64,000 nucleotides of DNA from Dendrobium chrysotoxum (lineage: Eukaryota; Streptophyta; Magnoliopsida; Asparagales; Orchidaceae), in NCBI GenBank assembly GCA_019925795.1, contig CM034312.1, positions 21,355,914-21,419,913 on the forward strand, read 5' to 3'. A model generated the notes under the pieces. It was not told where the DNA came from, did no database searches, and saw only the letters and a program-made list of their open reading frames with translations. How positions within the stretch are numbered: the stretch's first letter is position 1; every line of letters starts with the position of its first letter. Made by a program: the position numbers and the translations under genes. This document shows positions 27,601 to 39,600 of this stretch, in pieces.

Positions 27601-30600
27601 TTTAAAACAATAAAGGTTTGCATAAGTACATGATTTTCAACTTGTGGTTATGAATTTCAAAGCATTGTTTCTAGTGGCAAACCATTGAATTATCCTTTGC
27701 ATTAAATTTCTTAATATTTTCAATTTTCATCGTAAGTGACAATAGCTGTTAAAATTAAGAGATTGTAACATGTGAATGTATGTGTAGAGTTGCATACTTT
27801 TATGCATGTCATAGTAGGTATGCATTAGAAATCTTAGGTTCTAAGACCATATTGTATTAGTTTTCTATAAACCTTGTCATTGGACTGCATATGTGAATGA
27901 TTTGATTCAAATTTAAAACAATAAAAGTTTGCCTAAGTACATGGTTTTCAACTAATTGCATGTTATATTGTGGTTATGAATTTCAAAGCATTGTTTCTAG
28001 TGGCAAACCGTTGAATTATCCTTTGCATTGAATTTCTTCATATTTTCAATTTTCATCGCAAGTGACAACAGCTGTTAAATTAAGAGATTGTAACATGTGA
28101 ATGTATGTGTAGAGTTGCATAATTTTATGCATGTCGTACTAGGTATGCATTAGAAATCTTAGGTTCTAAGACTCTAATAGGAAGTTGATACAATTTCCTC
28201 GAAATCAGTAAATGACAATAAGGAAATCAGAAAGAAGAACACACCAAAATTTTTTTTATTGCAAGCTATATGAAAGAAAATAGCAAGATACAGTTGGATC
28301 GTCAATTGGAGAGGAAGATCTGGCTCTCCCAAATCCCTAGCTAGCAGCTAGAGCCCTTACAATCTAAGAAATTCTAATTTTAGCAAACTCAAAACATAAT
28401 CCTAAAATCACCCTATTGTTAGCCTTAAATAGGCTCCTCTGATTTCCTCCTAAATCAGCCCCATTTCCCTAAATAATTCCCTCTCAAATTTGAATTCAAA
28501 TCAGCTATCTTTCCCTAAATAATTCCATCCCAATTGTAATTAAAACTTTCCTAAATAATTCCCCTTTGATTAAGAACCTTCATAAACAGCTCCCTCTTAA
28601 TTAGGAAACTTCCTAATTCCCTCCCAATCAAATTGGCCGGTCCATCAATACTCTCCTCCCAAAGTACCACCTTGTCTTCAAGGCAGAACGAAGGAAATTG
28701 CTGTTAAAGCACTTGACTAATAGCACTGCACTGAAAAATGGATGGTCACTGGGTCGAATGATCCCTGCCTCCAGCATCTCCCTAATCAATCTCTCGATTT
28801 TATCCTTTTGGAGTTGGGGAGAACAATGGACAAACACGGATACGTGAGACTCCTACCTTCAAAATGATAGCATGCTCGTGTTCTCGTGGAGGAGGCAACC
28901 CCTGAACTGGCTGGAACACCTCTCGATACTACTATATGAGTGGTTGAACCATGTTTGGTGCTTCTATCTTCTCTCCATCTTCTTCTCCTTCCAAACTCTG
29001 CAAACCCACCAAAAATCCTACTCCTTCGCCCTTTCCCCTCCTCGAAAGTGGCTCCAAGGTGGCATCTCTTCTTCTTCCCCCCAACATTTCCACCTCCCTG
29101 TCCTCTCTCATCATCCCTATATGAGGGTTTCCCCCAATTTCTTGTCCGGTCAACAGTGACCTTGCCTATGATGTTGTTGTCCTCTAGGTTAGAAAGTCTT
29201 CCTTCCAAGGATGAAAGCCTTCCTTCAATGGTTGAGAACTTCTCCACCAACTGGTATTTGATTTGGTCAACTTTGCCTTCCAACACATCCATCTTCTTTG
29301 CCGACATAGATAAAAAAAAAATGATTTGAAACCAATTTGATAAGAAGTGGATACAATTTCCTCGAAATCAGCAAACGACAATAAGAAATTAGGAAGAAGA
29401 ACACGCCAAAACTCTTTTTATTGCAAGATATATGAAAGAAAACAGCAAGATATAGTTGGATCTTTAATTGGAGAGGAAAATCCGACTCTCCAAAATCCCT
29501 AGCCGGCAGCTAGAGCCATCACAACCTAAGAAATTCTTAAAAAAGAGCTGATGACTTGAGAAGCACACACCTAAATATGCATACATACATGCATATGAAT
29601 CCAAAAAAAAGAGGATGAACTTGAGAAATTCACAAAACTTTCATGGAATGTGTATGTTGTGCAAAAATCGAGACACATGCACATGACTCCAGAAAAGAGT
29701 TGAAGATTTAACAAATACACATACGTGAATTAAAAAAAGAGCTAATGACTTGAGAAATTTACAAAAGTACTAAATGATTTTAACTTTAACACATACCTAG
29801 TATTGTAGTCGAGGATAGCATTTGAAGGCTTAACAAGTTCATCTAGTACCACCTATAACAAAAGGAACACAAGTTAAGCATTAATTGAACTACACAAATT
29901 TTATATAAATAGTAATGTAAAATTAAGAAGTTACCCACATCATATTCAACTTATTGTATTTTAGAAAGACAAAATGCAGTGGAACAATAAGAAAAAAATG
30001 AAAATTATTAAGAAATATAATGATCAAGGAGGCTTCTTTACTAAGATTTATGATTATAAATAAGGTAATTGAAAAAAGTACAAAAACAATAAATTGCACA
30101 TGAACAAAATATCTAATTGGATGTGATATTCTTAAAATTTTCAAGATTCAACTCCTTGATCAAGTAAGACACTTGAAGTCTGAGAAATGTTCTCTTTGAA
30201 AAAGTGTGAGACTTGCTTCTTTTTGGATTTCTTACCTTTCCATTGCCTTCTTCTTCTAAATTTTACTTTTGGTTTGAAGAGTGTGAATAAGTTTGTCAAA
30301 TTTTCTACAATGTGGTTTTCAGAAGTGCATGGATCTCAAAGCATTTGTGCAGCTTTCTTTATCTAGAATTTCTAGATGCTATTTCTATTAGAACTCTCTT
30401 AGATTTTCATCTAAATTGATTATATTCTGTTCTTTCTTTTAATGGAAGGTAAAGAATTGATACTTAAAGATTAATGGATTTTTATCCAATGAATTTTAAA
30501 CGCTTGTTGCATGATTTTTTTTTTCAAATCTCAAATTAAATCTGCATTAGAAACACTAAGAAAACCTACTGAATCTTAAATCTCATTTCTTTCGTTTTGC

Positions 30601-33600
30601 CTTAAATCCTAGATTTACTAAGCCAACTTTTAAATACTTCTTCCATTTTAAAATGGTAAAATAAATTTTAAGAACTTCGTTTGGAAGTCCAACTTTTGAA
30701 GAAACGGGTTCCTAAAAGCTCCATTTTGAGTCAAATTTCCAAAGCTATTCTGCAATTGCATTTTTAGTGCGGTCCACACATAATTGCTAAGAAAAGTCCT
30801 AAATACCCTCCTCACATTCAAATGTTCGAGGAAAGGGTACTTCATAGCTTGCTTCCACGATCCAGAGCCGTCTTCTCCGCCTCGATCATCGCAGCTCATG
30901 TCTTCGTTCGGGAAAAAGAGAATCTTAAGCACTAGATCAATGTAACGTAACTGATCATCTCTATCCAGTGGCGAGCAACAATCGACTTCTTAGCTTCTTC
31001 TAGGGAGGACACTTCCGCAACAGCAACTTAATCATCTAATCGCTTCTACTTAGTGGTGAAGAACATCTTATTGTGTAGTTGTAAGATTTGGACCGTACAT
31101 GGAGAGGCCTTCATTGCCTTAGCATCCTCAATCAAAACAGGTACGACAATCTTGTTTGCAGCTCCTTTCTACATATGCAATACGACAATCTTGTTTGCAG
31201 CTCCTTCCTACATATGCAAACAAAACATCTACCTGTTCCTTCTGGATCGTACATCTACACCGTAACTTCCTCAAGATTTTTTTGCTTCCACACAATAGCT
31301 GACACCTTGCCCAGGTTTGATCATCCCTCTCTTTATTTATATCAGGTCAACACATCATCGATTCTAAATGCCACTTCCCTAGCTTTACAATGCTAATGAT
31401 TTTCTTCTTTTAATTTATTCCATCAATTGCAACATTCTGCTATAACAATTTCAAACTGCTCAACCGTTGTTTTATTTTGTAGAAATTGTTTGACTGCAAA
31501 CCTTCTATCGTTTGAGCACAACAACTTCCCCGATGCTTAATTGTTAAGTGTTCGAATCACGCTAAGCTAAATAAAATGGAATGGGCACACTTATATTTCA
31601 ATCTTGATAGGCATTTGCTACTTCACATTTAACATCAAAAATTTCCTTTATGAATATGTCTATTGATCTACATTTCTACGAGTTGTGATCCCCTGCTTGC
31701 GGCGTTGTTCCCTGCACGAATCGTGTAGCACAACTGAGTTGACCGTTACTTGATCCTCGCATTCGCTACATGAGCCCACCAGTGTCACGACCTTGTCGTT
31801 CTCGGATTGAAGGTAAGTAAAAATTGAGGAATTCCTTATTTTCTCTTTGGTTTTTTTTTTTTTTTTCATTCGAGTGCGTTTACTGTTGATCATCTAGTTC
31901 TACCACCATCAAGTCCTTTACCCCTTCCGAACCCTAATTTGTTCTTCCGATTCTAATGATTACTCATTTTTTTCTTTATCTTGATTTTATTTAGGTGATT
32001 AGCCACAAAATCATGCTCTTTGGTTATAGGAGCTAGGGTCTCTTTGGTTCTTTGATGTGTATAATGTATATTAGCAGATGTTAGCTGTTTACTTCTATCT
32101 GCTTTTGTTACTGTGGCGAATCCTATCTGTAGCTAAGTATCTATTTGATGACTAAAATAAGTAAAAAAATAAGAAGAATTATAATCTCCGTTGATCGTTT
32201 TAGTTAATATAAAATTATCTAAGCGAAATAACTGCATTTAAGAGCTTTGAGTCTCTACTTTTTAGGAGATGGAGTGGACGAAGAGAATTCAATCTTCAAA
32301 TAGTTTGCTTGTAGGGTGGCAAGAGCTATTGTGATTGCAATATGATTGGGTTAAGACTCGTTCTTTGAAAATATAAAGTATTTTCCATTTATTTCCAAAT
32401 TTCAGAAATTCAGTGAAAGAATTAATTTGATGTCTATTAAGGACAAATAATAGAAAAGCAGTTATGATATTTTGGAATGTTAAACGAGGATGGAAGACTA
32501 GTATCAGTGAGCTCTAAAGTAATATCATAACAACCATATTGGAGTTAATTTTGATAAAATTGAAATTCACTTGCAAAGACATCAATGGTAAGTACTGAAA
32601 ATTTAGAAATGTCTCGATTAGGTAACACATCTCAACTAAAAAAGTAGGGCTAATGACCTTGTTAGAAGGATAATCAAGTGTATATGCAATAGACCCTAAT
32701 ATTTTAATAATCTATTAAGGTATTAGAGCTCTACTATGTACCCTCTTGCAGTAGAAAGCAAACAAATTTTTCTACTATGTAGCCTCTACCATGTGACACA
32801 ACACTTAATACAATTAATCTTATAGATTCACATTAAATGTCTCTCTGTTTCAACTGAACAATCATATTTTGCTAAGATTATATTAAATGCATGCATTAAT
32901 TATTATTGTTATATTCAAGATTTGTCGACGGTCAGTACGAAAAGGTGAAGAATCAACAAATTTTTATCATTATCGGGTTGATTTATTTTACACTATTATT
33001 GATATGCAACTTCAGGAACTGAATAATTGCTTCTCAGAAACTAGCACTGAGTTACTTGTTTGTGTGGCATGTCTAAACCCAAGTAATTCATTCTCTACTT
33101 ATGACAAAGGAAACTAATTCGCTTTCCAGAGTAATATCCAACAAATTTTTCTATTGTTGATCTTGTGTCTCTTGAACATCAGCTATCTACTTATATTATT
33201 AATATGCGTACAAGTGACGAGTTCACATCTTTGACTAGTATTACTGCACTTGCAAAATAGATTGTAAAGACCAAAAAGAATATTGTATATCCACATATTT
33301 ATAAACTTATTATTTTGGTACTAAATGTACTAGTTACTACTACTATAGTGGAGAGAGCATTTTTCTGCAATGAAGTTATCAAGCATCGAGTGCACAGCAA
33401 AATGGACGATGACTGGCTCCATGACTATCTAGTATCATACATCGAGAATGAAGTATTTAACTATGTTCCCAATGAAGTCATTATGCAATATCAGAAAATG
33501 CAAAATATAATGCAAAGTTTGTAATTATTTTTTAATTCATAATGATAATGAAATACAAGATTTAGCTTAGAAATTTAGCTTTTATATATATATATATATA

Positions 33601-36600
33601 TAATTTTCATATTTATTTTTTTATATAATGAGTTTGTCCATCCTCAAAAGTAAGGCTGATTCAGCCACTACTCAAGTGGATGAGTGGCTTCACTCTTAGA
33701 GATAGAATGCGAAATGAGTATATATGTGAAAAGATTGGAGCAGGTCTAGTAGCAGATAAGATTAGAGAGAGACGCCTTAGATAGTTTAGTCACATAAAAT
33801 GTTGGCCTTCCGATGGCCCAATTAGGAGATTAGATATATTAAATTTGGCCTATGTAAAGAAAAGTATAGGTAGACCTAAAAAGATTTGGTTAGAAAATAT
33901 TAGAAATGACCTTATCTATTAGATTTAAATGAGAATTTGATTATTAACAGGATACAATGGAGAAAAAATTCATATAGTTGACCCCATGTAGTGGGATAAA
34001 GGCTTGTTATTGTGGTTATAGTTGTAGTGATCAACATGAATTCAAGGGATCCATTTAGATCTTGTTGTAAAAAATATATATATAAATATTGAAAGATTAC
34101 ATAAGTCTCATGAAAACAAATTCCAAGGTAATAAAATAATTAAAATTTGATATATTCAAGGTAAACCAATGTATAGAAATATAGAATCTCTATTGCACCA
34201 AGAGTAACTAGTTTAATTGTCAATCAAATGGGTTTATCACCAACCACTACACTTGATGAGAACATTAGCAGGAGTTTTTCACGCGTTTATCAGAGAAGAC
34301 ATCGGAGATCGATGGCCACGATCAAGAGCCTTTATTTTTAATGCATATTATGTATTGTTTATTTTTATATTTCAGTTTTTCCTATTTTACCCCTATAGGT
34401 AGTTAGTTTGTTGTTGTAGCCCTGAGGGCATTTTAGTCCTTTTTCTTTTGTCATGTTGAGGCCTATATATAAGGGCCCCTCTATTATATTATGAGGATGA
34501 TTTGATGAATAAAAAATTTTCAGCTTTTGTCTTCTTAAATGTTGTGAGACTTGAGAGAAGAAAGAGAACCCTAGGTGAGGGTGATTGCAATACCCGTCAG
34601 TCTTTGGAAGAGTCCGAGACTCGCGGCTTATCTCTTCCTTTCCCCCCTTACATCCGGCCACCTCCCCCATCCTCCTTACACCCGCCGGCTCCCTCCCCAA
34701 CTTCCCCACCCGACGGCTCCACCACATCCCCCCCCCCCCTCAAACCGAGAGCCTTTCCCCTTGCCGCCGCCCCACCACCCCAAGCCACTGGCCAACTAGT
34801 CCCCACAAGTTTGATTTCCAATTCAATTCTCCCCTTAATCACCTTCCTAAAATAGCCTATTATTGATTAGGAAAGTTTCCGATTTAAATTCAAATTAATA
34901 TTTGAATTTAAAATCTTTTCCTTATTGATAAATCTAATTTAAGAAACCCCCTTAATTAAATTTTAGATTTGATTTCAATCACTAATTAAAGTCAAGGGCC
35001 CACATACATTGAACCTAGACATCCTCTCTCCCTCCTCATATGGTCGACCCCCCCTTGTCTTTTCTCTCACCAATTTAATCCATAATCCCAACTAAAACTC
35101 CCCATAAATACCTCCTAAGCCGCCGGCCCCCCTATAGCCCTATTTGGGATAATTTTGAGTTCAAATTATTCCCTTCGCTCCCTTTAGAAAATCTGAAATT
35201 AAATTCAGATTTTCTAAATTATTTCCTTCCACCTCCCCAACCCAAAGTCCAAGAATCCCCCTAACCCTAGCCGCCCCTCCCCTACTCAATTCCCCTCCAC
35301 CTGTCGGCCCTTCCCTCCCTTCCTCCTTCACAAACTGACGGCCCTCAAAGGATCCCAAGAGAGGAGTCTCCCATATTCATGGATGGTCGATCCTGAAGTC
35401 AACAACGATTTCGCGTACGATTCTCAAGGGCAAATCGATATTCTTCAGTCGCCGTTCTTTGACCCCGACTGGGAACTAGAAGATTCTGTCGACGATTACA
35501 TTGACCGCACCACCTAGCCGAGACTATCGACGAGCAACGACCCTCCGGACAATGGCAACTTGTCGGACATCCACCTGTGTTTCCTTCTCCGGCTACCTTC
35601 CAGTGGATCAAGACCGTCAGCGTCTTATCTCTCTTGGTGGCGTCGTTTGGACTGCTGAAAGTCTTTCTCTGCTAAATCCTTTCATAGAGTGTGAGTGAGA
35701 GGAAACTCTAGGTGAAAGTTCTAAATATTAACCCGTGGATTCTTATTACGGCATATTTAGTTTTACTGTATTTTTCTGATATTATTTTAGTTGTTTTGTT
35801 CTCCTAAATTGTGACTGCATGCCAAAGCAAAACGTCAATTGAGAATTCTTAAAGTTAATTCTTGTGATCCATTAATCTTAAAGTGGCAAGCTTTACAATA
35901 ATTTTATTAATTTCTCGCAATCCCTGTTTGTGTCATATCATCTTGGTATCAGAGCATGGTTGCATGCTAGTTCATTTTAGGATCCCCTTCATACACATTC
36001 AATATATGTCTTAGGCGGCATTCACCTCCGCATAAAAACATTTACATTATTGTTGTTTGCTGTCCACGACATCTCTGCATCATTTAGTGAGCTTTAGGTG
36101 TGTTGGCATATAGGTTTAGGTGCTTCCCCCTATTCCTTAACATCCCTAAGTGTCACCTAGTGTATCCCAATGGACCCGGAACAAATTTAGCGTACTTTAG
36201 ACTTGATCATAGAACAGTTAGGCATTGTGACCCAACAAATTAGAGAAACCGAAGGCAAGTTAGCCGACTTTAGACGACAAGCTGGAGACCGTCTAAACCA
36301 CATTGAAAGGCTAGGAAACCATAAGATGTACACTCCTAGACCTCCGTCTTCGTACGTCGAAGAACCACGAGCTGACTACGGACCACCTCGAGACCATTAC
36401 TGTCAAAATATAGACCCAATCAAGAACCCGTAGGTCATGATCCGATTTGGAGAGATAATGATGCTCAGTTACTCAAGAACATCTGAATAGATGCCCCGTC
36501 TTTTGATGGCACCCTTGACCCTCAAGTTTTCCTGGATTGGCTTAAAGGAATGGATTTCGTCCTAGGCCTACCCAAGACCTTAGAAAGCATGATTCAATTG

Positions 36601-39600
36601 GTGTGGTCGTTGACCATTTTTCTAAGATGGCCCATTTCCTCCCGTGCTCCAAAACTTTTGATGTTTCTCAGATTGCAAAATTATATTTCGATGAAATTGT
36701 TAGACTATACGGATTACCCAAAACCATAGTTGCTGATCGAGACGTTAAATTCACTAGTTATTTTTGGAAAACCTTATGGCACAAGATGGGTACAAAACTT
36801 TAGGTTTCCACTGCTTTTCATCCCCAAACTGATGGGCAAACCGAAGTTGTTAATAGGAGTCTGCATAACCTTTTAAGGACTTTGGTAGGAGAACACATTC
36901 GAGAGTGGGACTCCAAACTTCCAGTAGCTGAGTTCGCATATAACAATTCTGTTAATTGAACCACAGGTCTAAGTCCCGCTGAAATTGTGTATGGGTACCA
37001 GCCTAGACAGTTAATCCCTATGTGTCCTAAGGTTAGAACATCTGAGTCTACATCTACATTTGCATCTCATCTCTAGGAATTGCACAAGAAAATTAATAAA
37101 AGAATTGAACAAAGCAACGCCAACTATAAGCTTAATGCTGATCGCAAGAAAAGATTTAAAGAATTTGAAGTTGGAGATTTTGTAATGGTACGGATTCATC
37201 CGGAGCGGTTCCCTCAAGGATCCGTTAAAAAGTTGCATGCTAGGAGTGCAGGACCTAAAATTATTTCAAAAATAAACAGTAATGCTTATGTGCTAGACAT
37301 TCCTGAAGGTTTTAATATAAATCCTACGTTTAATATTGAAGATCTAGTAGCCTTTGAGGGATCAGAATTTAACCCTATTAAGCCACTACATGATGAGCCT
37401 TGTGTGAACCTACCCAATGAGAACCCTAGCCTACCTCCACTCGCCAATCTACCACATTTACCTAATGTGGAGAAGATTGAAGCAATACTTGACGATGAAA
37501 TAATTTCCACTAAAGAAGGTGGGCGCCAAAGGTACCTAGTTCATTGGGAAGGAAAACTGGTGACAGAGGACACGTGGATCGAGCGAGATGAGCTGCAGAG
37601 ATTGGATCCAGATCTTTTAGAGTTATACGAGAGTTCTCGAGATGTTCACTCGACGGGGTCGAGTTTTCTCCTACCCGGGGAGAATGATGAGAACATCAGC
37701 AGGAGATTTTGACGCGTTTATCAGAGGAGGCATCGGAGATCGACGGCCACGATCAGGAGCATTTATTTTTTTATGCATTTTATGTATTGTTTATTTTTAT
37801 ATTTCATTTTTTTCTATTTTACCCCTATAGGTAGTTAATTTGTTGTTGTAGCTCTGAGGGCATTTTAGTCCTTTTTCTTTTGTCATGTTGAGGCCTATAT
37901 ATAAGGGCCCCTTTATTGTATTACGAGGATGATTTGATGAATAAAAAATTTTCAGCTTTTGTCTTCTTCAATGTTGTGAGTCTTGAGAGAAGAAAGAGAA
38001 CCCTAGGTGAGTGTGATTGCAATACCTGTTAATCTTTGGAAGAGTCCGAGACTCGCGGCTTATCTCTTACTTCCCCCCCCCCCCCCCCCTTACATCTGGC
38101 CACCTCCCCCATCCTCCCTACACCCGTCGGCTCCCTCCCCAACTTCCCCACCTAACGGCTCCACCACATCCCACCCACCCCGGCCCTCAAACCGAGAGCC
38201 TTTCCCCTTGCCGCCGCCCCACAACCCCAAGCCGCCGGCCAACTAGTCCCCACAAGTTTTATTTCCAATTCAATTCTCCCCTTAATCACCTTCCTAAAAT
38301 AGCCTATTATTGATTAGGAAAGTTTCCTATTTGAATTAAAATCAATATTTGAATTTAAAACCCTTTCCTTATTGATAAATCTAATTCAGGAAACCCCCTT
38401 AATTAAATCAAATCTGAAATTAAATATTAGAATTGATTTCAATCACTAATTAAAGTCAAGGGCCCACATACATTGAACCTAGACACCCTCTCTCCCTCCT
38501 CATATGGTTGCCCCCCTGCCTTTTCTCTCCCCAATTTAATCCCTAATCCCAACTAAAACTCCCCATAAATATCTCCTAAGCCGCCGGCCCCGCTATAGCC
38601 CTATTTGGGATAATTTTGAGTTCAAATTATTCCCTTCCCTCCCTTTAGAAAATCTGAAATTAAATTCAGATTTTCTAAATTATTTCCTTCCACCTCCCTA
38701 ACCCAAAGTCCAAGAATCCCCCTAACTCTAGCCACCCCTCCACCCGCCGGCCCTTCCCTCCCTTCCTCCTTCATAAACCGCCGGCCCTCAAAGGATCCCA
38801 AGAGAGGAGTGATGCAGGACATAAATGAAATTACGATTTAAAATAGAGCAAAATAAATAAGCACAATCGTAGCCGTCGATCTCTGATGTCCTCATCAAGG
38901 AGTCTCCCATATTCATGGATGGTCGATCCTGAAGTCAACCACGGTTTCGCGTACGATTCTCAGGGCAAATCGATATTCTTCAGTCGCCGTTCTTCGACCC
39001 CGACTGGGAATTAGAAGATTCCGTCGACGATTACGTTGACCGCATACTATTCCACCTAGCCGAGACTATCGACGAGCAACGACCCTCCGGACAGTGGCAA
39101 CTTGTCGGACATCCACATGCGTCTCCTTCTCCGGCTACCTTCTCATGGATCAAGACCATCGGCATCCTATCTCTCTTGGTGGCGTCGTTTGGATTGCTGA
39201 AAGTCTCTCTTCGCTAAAGTCTTTCATAGAGTGTGAGTTAGAGGAAACTCTAGGTGAAAGTTCTAAATATTAACCCGTGGATTCTTATTACGGCATATTT
39301 AGTTTTACTGTATTTTTCTGATATTATTTTAGTTGTTTTGTTCTCCTAAATTGTGACTGCATGCCAAAGCAAAACGTCAATTGAGAATTCTTAAAGTTAA
39401 TTTTTGTGGTCCATTAATCTTAAAGTGGCAAGCTTTACAATAATTTTATTAATTCCTCGCAATCCCTATTTGTGTCACATTAACACTAGTGCACCTCTTC
39501 TTTCTGTCACTATTACAAGGCAGGCCTGGACCTCCTGGTATATTCTCAACCCACTTTTCACAATATGCAACAAGAAAATTTGGCACAAACATGAGCCCAT

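Larger units (their letters stand above)
34254..39482 (+). mobile_element. Ty3/gypsy (chromodomain) LTR retrotransposon B, TSD ACACT
   Basis: 5-bp TSD ACACT at 34249-34253 and 39483-39487. 5' LTR 34254-35940, 3' LTR 37685-39482, both starting TGATGAGAACAT. The 3' LTR holds an 88-bp insertion. Internal DNA is only 1.74 kb: gag start, large deletion, then integrase and chromodomain. LTRs differ visibly by a few percent, so it is not very recent. It lies antisense in SDN5 intron 8. Confidence 0.93.

Noticed and set aside
34502..34866. Proline-rich ORFs here and at 38007-38313 and 20213-20431
   Set aside because: They lie in C-rich parts of LTRs, are open in several frames at once and vary between LTR copies.
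35941..35960. tRNA-like match TGGTATCAGAGC
   Set aside because: It is only the retrotransposon primer-binding site; no cloverleaf or A/B boxes surround it. No tRNA or rRNA gene was found in the window.
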